Shown here: piece by piece, positions 17,266 through 26,545 of the stretch
How the letters are laid out: each line of letters begins with the position of its first letter
Position numbering within the stretch: the first letter of the stretch is position 1
Translations under genes and position numbers: made by a program
NCBI GenBank assembly: GCA_964504305.1
Contig: CAZDEB010000009.1
Location: 1-64,000, forward strand
DNA length: 64,000 nt
From: UBA11606 sp964504305
GTDB taxonomy: Bacteria; Actinomycetota; Acidimicrobiia; Acidimicrobiales; Aldehydirespiratoraceae
Direction: 5' to 3'
The notes under the pieces: model-generated
What the model was told of the DNA's origin: nothing
Seen by the model: only the letters and a program-made list of their open reading frames with translations
Database searches by the model: none

Positions 17266-20200
17266 ATGGCTGGCGAAAACGACGGCGCTTTTGAGCGTCA
17301 ACGAGCGTTATGGGAAGCGGGCGCGGCGTTCGTGGCCGCTACGGTCGAGAGCGCCGAAGACCGTTTGGCCGACAGTATCGAAAGTATCGCCGTAGCGGTC
17401 GGGGCGGACGCGTTGAGTATTTGGCGGTCAGATCTGACCGCCAAAACGACGAGTTTGCGGGTTCGGGGTTATCTGTCCGAGGACTTTGCGCTAGACGCCG
17501 ATGAGGCCAGAACGACCAGTCCGACGGTTGTCGACTCTTTGTTCGAGACCAACGGCGGCGCGCTTCTTTCGCTCGACACGGTGATAGACGCCGACGTGGT
17601 TGCTTCCAATGGTTGGGAAGACGGCCAGGTCATAATCGTGCTGGTTGATCTCGGTGATGGCGACGCCGAGACTCTGGTGGCGGTTTCGCTCGAGGGCGAA
17701 TGGGGTGCGGTGGAGGTCGACTTCTTTCGCGGCTTCGCCACGATGATTCGACAATTTCGTGCCCGTATTGACGTCGAGAGCAAACTTGCCTACCGGTTGA
17801 GGCTCGAAGGATTGGTGTCGCGGGTTGTGGGCGCCATGGTTGATGTTGACGAGGCTTCGTTTGACGACGTAATCGAGCACGCCCTCGACGAGGTATGCAC
17901 CTTTTTTGATGGCCATCTGGTGAGGTTGTCGAGCCTGCGAGACGACCGCGTCGAAGTCGACTACGAAGTCGGAACGACGATGCATCCAGACTGGTATTCA
18001 CACGAGGTCCCGCGTGGACCAGGATTCTGGCAATCTGACGGTGGTCCGGTCTTGTGCGGGGCGGCGGAGTTGGCCACCGCCATGTTCGGTGCCGGCCATC
18101 CTGCGGTGGCCGAGGCCAAGAATCTTCAGGTCGCCATATTCACTGCCGCTCTGAGTCGTCGGCTGACGAGCTTGCTGGTCGTAGTTCGAGACGAAGAATT
18201 GTGGCTACCCGAAGAGCAAGAGACGCTGGCAACGATCAGCGCAACTCTTGGTCAGGCCCGAGCGCGAGTCGAGGCCGAATCTTGGTCGGCGTTTCGGCTC
18301 GAAGTGCAGGAAGAGTTTGCGACGGTCGCGGCCCAGTTCTTGCACTCCGACTCGGCCGACGCTGATGCTGTCATCGCCGATGCGCTCGAGGTTATTGCTC
18401 GCCGTGCGGGTGCTGGCATTGCCATGGTTGCCGACTTGGACGATCGCGATCACCTTTCGGCTCGGATAACCAGTTGTTGGAGCAGCGCCGGGCACGGCTA
18501 CTTGGTTGGCCGTTCGATTCGACATCCGTCGGTCGAGTTTGGCGAACAGCTTTACACCGGCGAGGTCGCGGTGGCTGTCAACCACAATACGGACGGCTTG
18601 GATCCGGAAATCGCCGCCGCTATCGATGCCGAACACGCCGATTGCTGGACAGCAATCTCGGCTCCGATTTCGGGGCCGGGCGCCCGGAGCATCCTGGGCA
18701 TGGCGTGGTCCGGTGATCAGACCGAGCGGTTGTCGGTGCTTCAGCAACTCATGTCGGCCATGGCTGACCTGATTGGCGAACTGAAGCTTCGAGCTGGACT
18801 CGAGACGGCGTCCGCCCGCCAAACTCGTTCTCAGCAATTGCTTCGTGAGATCGCGGTGTTGTTCGCTGAAACTGGCGAGCCCGAGTTCGACCGCGGCCTC
18901 GCTACCTCGCTGGGGTTGATAGGAAATTTCCTGAATCTGACCGAGCTATCCAACTGGCGCGTCGACGACCGTGGCGAAAGGTACGTGCTCCGCCACGGAT
19001 GGGGGGTTGGTGCCGACCGCACTGGGGCGTCAGTTCCGTTCGGCGATTCGGCTGCCCTCGACAAGGTGCGCATAAACGAGAACTTGTCGTGCACGGCGAT
19101 CGACACGGAAGCATCTCACCGGTGCGCCTACGGCCGAGGTGGAACGCCTCCGGCTTCGGTCCTGATGGCCGAACGCTCTGGTGCGGAGGCCCTCAGCGAC
19201 AGCGACTGTGAGCTTCTTAGGTCTTTCAACCAAATGGTCGAACAGATCGAGGAAAGACTGGCCTCCGAACGCTATTCAGATACGGCATTCGGGTTGGCGC
19301 CGTTCGGCATCGTGTTGCGAGATCAGGATAGACGCTTGATCACTTGCAACCCGGCCTTTCTCGCCTTCGTGGGGGCCGAGTCCGTCGACCAGGTCGCCGG
19401 GACTCTGCCGGCGGAGCTACTCGAAGCCGATCAGCCCGAGCCGACGCCGGGCAAGGAGGTCCAGGCGGCGTTTCGGCGCCTTGACGGCCGACGGGTGTGG
19501 GGATTGATGCACTCGATCGCGATCGAGACGGTGGCGTCTGGTGAACCGATGTGGCTTGTCCACGTAGAAGACATCAGTCATCGGCGAAGGGCTGAGCAAC
19601 TGCTCAGGTTCCAAGCCACTCACGACGAACTCACCGGGCTCGCCAATCGCCGGGAGCTCCGAAACCGCGCCGAGCAGATCTTGGACGGTCCGGGTTCAGC
19701 GGCGATGCTGACGCTCGACCTCGACCGGTTCAAACTGATCAATGACTCGCTTGGTCATGACAAGGGCGACGAGTTGCTCGTTGTGGTCGCCGACCGTATT
19801 CGGCTAGCCGTGCGCCCTGCTGATCTTGTTGCTCGTCTTGGCGGTGACGAGTTCGCGGTTCTGATTCCGGGGCCTACCGATATACACGAAGCGCGTCGCA
19901 TCGCTGACCGGCTTCTTTCGATGCTTGGCGAGCCTGTTCTGTTGGGGTCTCAACAAATCTTCCCGACCGTAAGTATCGGTATTGCGGTGGCCGACGCCGA
20001 GTCGACGGTGCCCGATCTTCTGCGCCGTTCGGACACCGCTATGTATCGCGCCAAATCCGCGGGGCGGTCTCGCCACGAGACGTTTGATGAGGACCTGCGT
20101 GAGGAGGTGACGGCTCGGATGGCAACCGAGGCGGGCCTGCGGCGCGCGCTGCGAGACAACGAGTTTGTCACGCATTTCCAACCCGAAGTGTCGCTGCAGA

Positions 20201-20880
20201 CAGGTGCGGTTCTTGGAGCGGAGGCCCTTGTTAGGTGGCAGCACCCCGAAAAGGGACTGCTGGCCGCGGCCACGTTTATCGAGGTAGCAGAAGAGACTGG
20301 GCTCGTGGTCGAGATGGGGGCCCAGGTCCTTCGCGACGCCTGCGCCGAAGCAGCGTCGTGGACCAACAGTCCAGAAACAATGATTCGTGTCAACTTCGCG
20401 GCAGCGCAACTGCAGAGGAGCGAAACCGTCGACCTTGTGGCGGCCACATTGGCAGAGTTTGATCTTGCTCCCGAGAGGTTGTGTGTTGAGATCACCGAGT
20501 CGGCCATGATGGAAGACGTTGAGCGGGCTGAACGGATTCTTCACGACTTGAAAGCGTTGGGTGTCCGGCTGGCCGTTGACGATTTCGGAACCGGGTTCAG
20601 CTCACTTGCCTATCTCAAGCGGTTCCCCGTTGACGCGCTAAAGATCGATCGCGAATTCGTCATCGGCGTGGGCCAATCCGAAGATGACAACGCGTTTGTG
20701 GGCTCGATTGTGTCGCTGGCGGACGCCCTCGGTCTCGACGTGGTGGCCGAAGGGGTTGAGGAACCCGAACAAGCTGCGGCCCTATTGCGCCTCGGCTGTC
20801 ACCGCGCCCAGGGGTACTTGTTCGGCCGGCCGGGGCCGGCATCGGATCTACGTCAACGGTTGGGCATCGAAGTCAGCTGA
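17266..20880 (+). CDS. GAF-PAS-GGDEF-EAL cyclic-di-GMP signalling protein
   Basis: This cytoplasmic protein of 1204 aa has no transmembrane segment. Residues about 1-660 contain repeated GAF-like sensory regions separated by short helices (for example LAYRLRLEGLVSRVVGAM). A PAS domain follows at about 668-785 (APFGIVLRDQDRRLITCNPAF). The diguanylate cyclase domain has an intact GGDEF motif at 859-863 and DLDRFKLINDSLGHDKGD. The EAL domain has E986-A-L with VRW, EITESAMM, DDFGTGFSSLAYLKRF and VAEGVEE, all expected for active phosphodiesterase. It may therefore make and break c-di-GMP depending on ligand. It is a clear paralogue of the gene at 26.5 kb. Its stop overlaps the convergent thiolase stop within the palindrome TCAGCTGA. 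Confidence 0.93.
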   Translation: MAGENDGAFERQRALWEAGAAFVAATVESAEDRLADSIESIAVAVGADALSIWRSDLTAKTTSLRVRGYLSEDFALDADEARTTSPTVVDSLFETNGGALLSLDTVIDADVVASNGWEDGQVIIVLVDLGDGDAETLVAVSLEGEWGAVEVDFFRGFATMIRQFRARIDVESKLAYRLRLEGLVSRVVGAMVDVDEASFDDVIEHALDEVCTFFDGHLVRLSSLRDDRVEVDYEVGTTMHPDWYSHEVPRGPGFWQSDGGPVLCGAAELATAMFGAGHPAVAEAKNLQVAIFTAALSRRLTSLLVVVRDEELWLPEEQETLATISATLGQARARVEAESWSAFRLEVQEEFATVAAQFLHSDSADADAVIADALEVIARRAGAGIAMVADLDDRDHLSARITSCWSSAGHGYLVGRSIRHPSVEFGEQLYTGEVAVAVNHNTDGLDPEIAAAIDAEHADCWTAISAPISGPGARSILGMAWSGDQTERLSVLQQLMSAMADLIGELKLRAGLETASARQTRSQQLLREIAVLFAETGEPEFDRGLATSLGLIGNFLNLTELSNWRVDDRGERYVLRHGWGVGADRTGASVPFGDSAALDKVRINENLSCTAIDTEASHRCAYGRGGTPPASVLMAERSGAEALSDSDCELLRSFNQMVEQIEERLASERYSDTAFGLAPFGIVLRDQDRRLITCNPAFLAFVGAESVDQVAGTLPAELLEADQPEPTPGKEVQAAFRRLDGRRVWGLMHSIAIETVASGEPMWLVHVEDISHRRRAEQLLRFQATHDELTGLANRRELRNRAEQILDGPGSAAMLTLDLDRFKLINDSLGHDKGDELLVVVADRIRLAVRPADLVARLGGDEFAVLIPGPTDIHEARRIADRLLSMLGEPVLLGSQQIFPTVSIGIAVADAESTVPDLLRRSDTAMYRAKSAGRSRHETFDEDLREEVTARMATEAGLRRALRDNEFVTHFQPEVSLQTGAVLGAEALVRWQHPEKGLLAAATFIEVAEETGLVVEMGAQVLRDACAEAASWTNSPETMIRVNFAAAQLQRSETVDLVAATLAEFDLAPERLCVEITESAMMEDVERAERILHDLKALGVRLAVDDFGTGFSSLAYLKRFPVDALKIDREFVIGVGQSEDDNAFVGSIVSLADALGLDVVAEGVEEPEQAAALLRLGCHRAQGYLFGRPGPASDLRQRLGIEVS

Positions 20881-22324
20881 GAACGAAGAGCCCTCCACTG
20901 ACGTAGACGCTTAGCGAGACCGGTTCGTGGTCGAGCACGCTGCTGATTTCGCTCGGGTTGGTTGAGGTTGCCCACAGCCTTCCCCCGTCGACCATCCGAC
21001 AGATCGCCACGGCGCGGACGGGGCCGCGGTGATCGAACTCGACGGTTGCGCCGTCGATGACCGCTTCACCCGCCGAATGAGGATCGGCGGGAGGAACCGA
21101 CACTTCGTCGGCCACGATCTTATGAAAAGTTGCCGACTCGGTGGGCGGCGTCGTCGAGTAAATCCCGAACGAGTGCTTGGCGGCCTGGCCGCCATTACCT
21201 TGCACCAACCCGAAAGAGCCCGCGTCGTCTCGAAGCCTTGCCACCATCTCGATTAGCGATTGACCAGCCGCGAAGTTCAACGGGGCGCCCATGAAACCAA
21301 GCCCTCCGGTGACGGTGAGCGGGCCGGCTCTGTCGAGGCGCAGCGCGTCGGCGGTGTAGCGGACAATGGACGGGAAGCAGCCGTAGAGGTCGAAGTGCGA
21401 AAATTCCGAAAGGTCCCATCGATGCGAAATCTGTCGAGCGAGCGAATGCAGGCCCGGGACCTCGTGCAGGTGTTTTCGGGGTAAGAAGCTGTCGGTATCG
21501 GTCGCGCTCAAGGTGTCGTGCACAAATACCCAACGATCGCGGCTAACCCCAAGACGATCGGCGGCTTCGGCGCTGGCGATGATCAGCGCGCCTGCGTGAT
21601 CAACTCGATTGTTGGCACACAGCGCTTTGGTATAGGGAAAAGACACCATTCGATTGTTCGGAGAAGGGGTGGCTATCTCGCGGGCGGTCATGGCGGATCG
21701 ATCTACCGCGTGGGGGTTGTCGGCTGCGACCAACGCGAATTCGGCCCATAGTTCGGCATCTAGTTCGCGAGACTGTCGAAGGGACTCTCCAGCGTTTGAA
21801 CGACATGCGCTGTGGAAGATGGCGTAGTTGTTGCGCGGTAGTTCCGCTCCTCGCTCGACGTCGACCTTGTCGGCCATCACCAACGGCGCACCCCACAGTT
21901 CGGGAACCACGTCCGACTTCGGGGATCTTGGTGCCGAGTGACCTTGCCGCCTCAGGGCATCGCGGGTCGCGTTTGCTTCACCACCGAGGTAGAGCGCAAC
22001 GTCGACGCCACCGGCCATGATCCGGCGGGACAACTCGCCGACAAACGCGATCGGCGTGTTGCCGCCCCACGTGGTCAGGATCGTGGTGGCTGGGCCGGTT
22101 CGTAGCGATTGGGCAATTGTGTGGGCCGGGTTGGGATCGGAGAACAACCCTCCGGTGACCGCGACAGTGTCGAGCGTGTCGGCGTTGATGCCGGCGTCGG
22201 TCAGTGCCTCTACCCCAGCGCTGGTCATCAACCCAACGGCAGTAGTTGGGTCGTCGACGTCGGGTGGGCCGCCGGAAACTTGCGCTCGGCCGATGATGAC
22301 GGGCGTTCGAGGGTCGATGGCCAT
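20873..22324 (-). CDS. Thiolase-like acetyl-CoA acetyltransferase family protein lacking the usual Cys
   Basis: This protein of 483 aa belongs to the thiolase-like/SCP-x branch. It has a thiolase fold signature near the start (TPVIIGRAQVSGGPPD), the segment LTTWGGNTPIAFV where classical thiolases have the nucleophilic CASG, the region GLGFMGAPLNF, and a His-containing GNGGQAAKHSFGIYS. A C-terminal extension (about 100 aa) resembles an OB-like domain. The nucleophile Cys is replaced by Gly, as in several uncharacterised members, so ordinary thiolysis is doubtful. Start ATG 22324 is supported by TACTCT 6 nt upstream and by divergence from the SDR gene. Confidence 0.78.
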   Translation of the reverse strand: MAIDPRTPVIIGRAQVSGGPPDVDDPTTAVGLMTSAGVEALTDAGINADTLDTVAVTGGLFSDPNPAHTIAQSLRTGPATTILTTWGGNTPIAFVGELSRRIMAGGVDVALYLGGEANATRDALRRQGHSAPRSPKSDVVPELWGAPLVMADKVDVERGAELPRNNYAIFHSACRSNAGESLRQSRELDAELWAEFALVAADNPHAVDRSAMTAREIATPSPNNRMVSFPYTKALCANNRVDHAGALIIASAEAADRLGVSRDRWVFVHDTLSATDTDSFLPRKHLHEVPGLHSLARQISHRWDLSEFSHFDLYGCFPSIVRYTADALRLDRAGPLTVTGGLGFMGAPLNFAAGQSLIEMVARLRDDAGSFGLVQGNGGQAAKHSFGIYSTTPPTESATFHKIVADEVSVPPADPHSAGEAVIDGATVEFDHRGPVRAVAICRMVDGGRLWATSTNPSEISSVLDHEPVSLSVYVSGGLFVLS

Positions 22325-22368
22325 GGGCGTAGAGTAGGCAGGCGTGGCGACCGGAAGGTATTCCCCAC

Positions 22369-23172
22369 ATGACTCTTTCGTCAGAGCAGATCCGTCTCGA
22401 TGGCCGCGTGGCATTGGTGACTGGTGCCGCCAATGGGATCGGCGAGGCAACGGCTTACGCCCTCGCCAACTTCGGTTGCGATGTTGCCGTTTGTGATCGT
22501 GATGCTGCCGGTCTCGACCAGACAGTTGGGCGCCTGTCGGCGTCGGGCAAGCGGGTTCATTACGCGGTCCTCGATGTGCGAGACGCCGAGGCGGTAGAAG
22601 CCTTCTTTGCATCAACGGTCGAAACGTTGGGTTCGATCGATGTGCTCGTAAACAATGTGGGCGGAGGATTTCACGCCAAGTTCGTTGACGTGTCGAGTCG
22701 AGGCGAAGCCGCGCTCGTAGCGGAGAATTTCGGCACCGTTGCCAACTGTGTTCGTTCTGGAGCCAATCGGATGAACAACGGCGGGTCGATCATCAATGTC
22801 ACTTCGGTCGAGGCGTTTCACGCTGCCCCTGGGTTCGGTGTGTACGGCGCGATGAAGGCCGCGGTCGAACAGTTCAGCAAGACACTCGCTCTCGAGTTCG
22901 GGAGTCGCTCGATACGCGTCAATTGTGTGGCGCCCGACATGATCCAAACCGGCGGTGATGCCGAGTTGGCCACGGCCAGTGGGGCGATGTCGGATGATCA
23001 TCACCCGACCCCTCTTCAGCGTCTTGGCACCCCCGACGAGTGTGCGGCGGTAATCGTGTTCCTCGCGTCAGACATGGCGAGTTTCGTAACCGGGGCTTCG
23101 ATTCCGGTCGACGGCGGCACCACTGCTGGAGCGGCGTGGAAAGTGGCTCTGGACGGAACGTTTCGGATGTAG
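22369..23172 (+). CDS. Short-chain dehydrogenase/reductase
   Basis: This classical SDR of 267 aa has the cofactor motif TGAANGIGEA, DVRD after the fourth strand, VNNVGGG, the catalytic Ser region INVTSVEAFHA, and Y-x3-K in VYGAMKAAVE. The C-terminal part IPVDGGTTAG is typical. An acidic residue after the second strand (CDRD) suggests NAD rather than NADP. GGAAGG lies 10 nt before the ATG. The substrate is unknown; neighbours act on acyl-CoA thioesters. Confidence 0.9.
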   Translation: MTLSSEQIRLDGRVALVTGAANGIGEATAYALANFGCDVAVCDRDAAGLDQTVGRLSASGKRVHYAVLDVRDAEAVEAFFASTVETLGSIDVLVNNVGGGFHAKFVDVSSRGEAALVAENFGTVANCVRSGANRMNNGGSIINVTSVEAFHAAPGFGVYGAMKAAVEQFSKTLALEFGSRSIRVNCVAPDMIQTGGDAELATASGAMSDDHHPTPLQRLGTPDECAAVIVFLASDMASFVTGASIPVDGGTTAGAAWKVALDGTFRM

Positions 23173-23176
23173 GCGA

Positions 23177-23983
23177 TCAGTGTCGGCGGGCTCGCACCAC
23201 TACTGATTGACTAGCGACGGCTTGTAGCGTCCCGTCGTCTCCCCAGATTCGTAGCTGGCCGTGGCCGAAGCCGTTGCGAATTCCGGCCGACTCGATGTCG
23301 AGCAGATACCACTCGCTGGGGCGGACGTTCAGGATTCGAAGAGTGTTGTCGAGGCTGTTGCTCGACACTGGTTGGTCAGCCACACTCGAGATCCCCATCG
23401 GCACGAAGTCGCCGAGAACCGCCAGCGTTGCCGCCGAATTTTCGATCCCTTCGGGCGGCTTGGTCCAGACACAAAGTCGTCCTGGCCCGTGCCCGGTCGG
23501 CCCGCCGGCGTGATCACCAGTGGTTGGGGCAAAACGCTGATCGAGATGTTTCCCGAGCGACTCCTCGTCGTAGTCGTAGGTCCGAGGACGGCAGTCGGCC
23601 GGATCTCTGACTGGTGGCGGGGCAGGCCAGGTTTGTTCCAAGTCGAGGTCTCGGGACCCGAGCGCCGCGGTCACCGCGATGATTTCCTGGTCGCCAACGT
23701 GGCCGATCACGCGTGCTTGGGTAGTGCGACGACCCGAAACCGAGATGTGTACGTCGAGATCCATCACCGCGCCCACCGGCGCAAAGTCGAGGTACTGCGC
23801 GGTCGCCCACACCACAGGCCGACCAGTGGTTTCTTCGAGCGCCGTTGTCGCGGCGGCGAGACCCGCACCTCCGAAGAGAAACTTTTCGCGCACGCTGAGC
23901 CTGGGCACGATCGGCAAGTACCAACGGGTGGGGTTGTGGGTGGCTTCGAGTCCAAGCCACCTGCGAGGGCTGATCACAGTCAT
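23177..23983 (-). CDS. Acyl-CoA thioesterase family protein (double hotdog)
   Basis: This protein of 268 aa resembles TesB-type double-hotdog thioesterases: FLFGGAGLAAATTALEETTGRPVVWATAQYLDFAPVG in the first half and a second hotdog ending RIWGDDGTLQAVASQSVVVR. Such enzymes hydrolyse acyl-CoA to free acid and CoA. It overlaps the upstream alpha/beta hydrolase by 4 nt (ATGA at 23980-23983), so both belong to the four-gene minus operon PAC2-prmA-hydrolase-thioesterase. Start ATG 23983. Confidence 0.8.
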   Translation of the reverse strand: MTVISPRRWLGLEATHNPTRWYLPIVPRLSVREKFLFGGAGLAAATTALEETTGRPVVWATAQYLDFAPVGAVMDLDVHISVSGRRTTQARVIGHVGDQEIIAVTAALGSRDLDLEQTWPAPPPVRDPADCRPRTYDYDEESLGKHLDQRFAPTTGDHAGGPTGHGPGRLCVWTKPPEGIENSAATLAVLGDFVPMGISSVADQPVSSNSLDNTLRILNVRPSEWYLLDIESAGIRNGFGHGQLRIWGDDGTLQAVASQSVVVRARRH

Positions 23984-24810
23984 GTGATTGCCGCCCGGAT
24001 GTCTCGCGCGGCGCGGCTGGGATCTTCGAATGGTCCGAAGTGGGTTCGGTCGGTCCAGTGGACAAACGTCGATCGGCGAAGCTCAGACGCCGCTTTGGCG
24101 GCAATCATCGATGGCGTCCCTCCGTCGCCGGAACCCACGACCCATACCTCGGCGTTGATGTTGTTCAGCTGACCAAATATCGACTCGTCGACGCCGTCAA
24201 ACACGCGGCCCTCGCTTTCTGGCGTGCACTTGAGCACCACCTCACCGGGATCGGCGCCGCTTGAATCTCGAAATCCGTGCTCTACATAGTCCCGAAGGAC
24301 GCGAGGTTCGATCGCGTCGAACGGTGGGCGAGATGCATAACGCTGATAGGCGCTTTCGAGAGATTCGAAGGTTGATCTTCGGTTTCGGGCGGTGGCGGAC
24401 ATGGTGCCCTGTTCTCGTTCGGCGTCGGGCGGGAACACGATTGGTTCGTAAACCCATGCTCGGCGAAGGGTGCCGGGTCGTCGCAGTTCGGTAGCGAGCG
24501 CAGTTGCTCCACCCATCGAGTGACCCACCATGTCAACCGGCTCATCGATGTTGAGATAGTGAAGTGTGGCAACAACATCGTCAACCATCTTCGACCAAGG
24601 TAGGGCGATATCAGGCGTGAACGAATCGCCGTGTCCCCTTAGGTCGGGGGCGTAGATCCGACGGATATCGGTCAGTTGCTCGGCTATCGCCGCGTAGCAG
24701 TTGGCGTGAAATCCGGTCGCATGCAAGATCAGCAGCGGTGGGCCGGTGCCGCCAAAGTCGTGAAGGGCGAGTTCGACGCCGTCGGTGGATTTGACCCGGT
24801 GGATGGTCAT
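23980..24810 (-). CDS. Alpha/beta hydrolase
   Basis: This hydrolase of 276 aa has HATGFHANCY (oxyanion HG-x-like loop), DLRGHGDS, nucleophile elbow GHSMGGATA and the late His in HWTDRTHFGPFEDP. The order Ser-Asp-His is intact, so an esterase, lipase or C-C hydrolase activity is expected. ATG 24810 overlaps the stop of prmA (ATGA) and its own stop overlaps the thioesterase start, showing tight coupling. The substrate cannot be told from sequence. Confidence 0.9.
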   Translation of the reverse strand: MTIHRVKSTDGVELALHDFGGTGPPLLILHATGFHANCYAAIAEQLTDIRRIYAPDLRGHGDSFTPDIALPWSKMVDDVVATLHYLNIDEPVDMVGHSMGGATALATELRRPGTLRRAWVYEPIVFPPDAEREQGTMSATARNRRSTFESLESAYQRYASRPPFDAIEPRVLRDYVEHGFRDSSGADPGEVVLKCTPESEGRVFDGVDESIFGQLNNINAEVWVVGSGDGGTPSMIAAKAASELRRSTFVHWTDRTHFGPFEDPSRAARDIRAAIT

Positions 24811-25625
24811 GGAGCTTGGTCGGGAGTGGCTGCGGGGTTGTCTGCGTCGCCGAGTAGGAGGGCGGCCCACTCCCCGTCGCGGAGGCGCTTGATGACCTGG
24901 CGTTCATAGGCCGTCGCGGCGCGGTGTTCTTGGTCGCCGGCGAGGATGCCAGCCACAAGCAGGCGAGGGGCGAGGATATTGGCGGCGACGGATGGCGCGA
25001 TTGATTCGTGGATGTCGATCGTTACGTTGGCGATGCAGAGGTCGAAACAACCTGTCGTTGTTGCCGCCGATTCGGTGCGAGCCGCCAATTTGGTCTCGAC
25101 GTCGTTGGCCTGTGCGTTTTGTTCGGCCACCGCCGCGGCGCCCGGATCGATATCGATCGCGGTGGCGTGCCCGGCACCCACCAGCAACGAGGCGATGGAC
25201 AAAACACCCGAACCGCTTCCGAGGTCGACAACGTTGTCATCGAGTTGGACCGATGACGCCAGCAGTTCAAGAGCGAGCCGGGTGGAAGGGTGGCTACCGC
25301 TCCCGAAGCTGTGGCCGGGGTCGATAACCATGTCGATTGCGACGCCATTGTTGTTGGGTGCCACCTGCCATGGGGCTCGCACGGTGAACGGTCCGGCCTC
25401 CTGGGCAACAAAATGCTCGCGCCACGCATCGAGTCCTACATCGTCGGCGACTTCTCGAATCGCTCCGCCGAGCGACTCCGCTAGATCGGTTGGAGGATGG
25501 TCTTGATCAAACGCGGCGATGATGACTCCGGCTCGCTCTTCGATCCCGACCGCGCCGGCCGCCCAAAGCGCGTCGATCCGAAGTTCGGGCTGGTCGCCCG
25601 CTGGGACTTCGATGAGATGGTGCAC
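24807..25625 (-). CDS. prmA: Ribosomal protein L11 methyltransferase (PrmA) family
   Basis: This protein of 272 aa has an N-terminal substrate-recognition region with the typical LRIDALWAAGAVGIEER and a C-terminal SAM domain with the PrmA pattern GSGSHPSTRLALELL, VVDLGSGSGVLSIASLL and CIANVTIDI, corresponding to the NANI/NILA motif. PrmA trimethylates L11 at lysines and the N-terminus. The GTG start at 25625 gives the expected family length and lies 8 nt after the PAC2 stop. Its position in a lipid-hydrolase operon is unusual for prmA. Confidence 0.85.
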   Translation of the reverse strand: MHHLIEVPAGDQPELRIDALWAAGAVGIEERAGVIIAAFDQDHPPTDLAESLGGAIREVADDVGLDAWREHFVAQEAGPFTVRAPWQVAPNNNGVAIDMVIDPGHSFGSGSHPSTRLALELLASSVQLDDNVVDLGSGSGVLSIASLLVGAGHATAIDIDPGAAAVAEQNAQANDVETKLAARTESAATTTGCFDLCIANVTIDIHESIAPSVAANILAPRLLVAGILAGDQEHRAATAYERQVIKRLRDGEWAALLLGDADNPAATPDQAP

Positions 25626-25633
25626 GTCGACTC

Positions 25634-26506
25634 TCAGTCGTGGCCCTGCTGGCGGAGGTAACGCTGGAACTCGGCGGCAAGATCGTCGGCGTTGGGCAGC
25701 GAGGATTCGGCGAGAGCGTCGTATCGCTGTTCGAGGCGTTGCACATAACGGGTTATGTCGTCGTCGTCCGACATTGCTTCGTTCACTCGCTCCTCCCATT
25801 CGTTTGATTCGTCGGCGAGATGCGACCAGCCGGTGGGTAGGCCGGTTACGCGCTCGAAGCGTTCGAGTAACGCCTGGCTGGCCCTGGGATTGGGTGTGCC
25901 CGAAACGTAGTGAGGTACCGAGGCCCGCAGTGACACAGCCGGAATCCCGCCTCGTTCGAGCCGTTCGTGGATTACCCCGATCACCCCGGTGGGGCCTTGG
26001 TACGAAGGTTGGTCGAGCCTCAATAACCGAGCGAGATCGGGGTCGACGGTCGACCCGGTGATTGTTGGCGGTCGTGTGTGAGGGACTTCGGCGATCATCG
26101 CTCCGAGGGTCACCACCAAGGCAACGTTGAGGTCGCGAGCGATATCGGCTACTGCTTCGCTGAAGGTTCGCCACATGAGGTGAGGTTCAACGCCGCGAAG
26201 CAGCACCAAATCTCGGTCGTGATCAGGGATTGCCAGAGCATGGATCTGATTCTCGGGCCACTCGATGACCCGGTTTCCGTCGGCGCCGATTCGTATCTCT
26301 GGGCGGCGTTCGCTGAAGTCGAAGAACGGGTCTGGATCGATCTCTCCCAGCGCCTCGCCGGCGGCGTGTTGAAGAGTGTCGACCGCGCCCGTAGCGGCTT
26401 CGCCGATGTCGAACAGGCCTTCAAAGGCGGTCACGAGAATTGGCGACCGAAGAGTCGGCAGGGCGGTGTTCCAAGTTAGAACGGTCACTGCTCCAGCATG
26501 CCTCAT
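25634..26506 (-). CDS. PAC2 family protein
   Basis: This protein of 290 aa is similar to actinobacterial PAC2 (proteasome-assembly-chaperone-like) proteins: PILVTAFEGLFDIGEAATGA, DLVLLRGVEPHLMWRTF, LVVTLGAMIAEVPHTRP and GIPAVSLRASVPHYVSGTPNP. The C-terminus is acidic and helical. The function in bacteria is unclear. The start is either ATG 26506 or GTG 26488; I see no decisive ribosome-binding site. It heads the minus-strand operon with prmA, the hydrolase and the thioesterase. Confidence 0.82.
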   Translation of the reverse strand: MRHAGAVTVLTWNTALPTLRSPILVTAFEGLFDIGEAATGAVDTLQHAAGEALGEIDPDPFFDFSERRPEIRIGADGNRVIEWPENQIHALAIPDHDRDLVLLRGVEPHLMWRTFSEAVADIARDLNVALVVTLGAMIAEVPHTRPPTITGSTVDPDLARLLRLDQPSYQGPTGVIGVIHERLERGGIPAVSLRASVPHYVSGTPNPRASQALLERFERVTGLPTGWSHLADESNEWEERVNEAMSDDDDITRYVQRLEQRYDALAESSLPNADDLAAEFQRYLRQQGHD

Positions 26507-26545
26507 TGTGGGCAGGTCGCGACCGATTGATCTACGATGTCGACT

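Noticed and set aside
22325..22615. N-terminal extension of the thiolase-like protein into the SDR gene
   Set aside because: It is low-quality sequence opposite the conserved start of the SDR; ATG 22324 with a TACTCT box fits better.
25626..26174. N-terminal extension of prmA over the PAC2 gene
   Set aside because: The extension is Arg-rich and out of frame with the clear PAC2 protein; the GTG at 25625 gives normal PrmA length.
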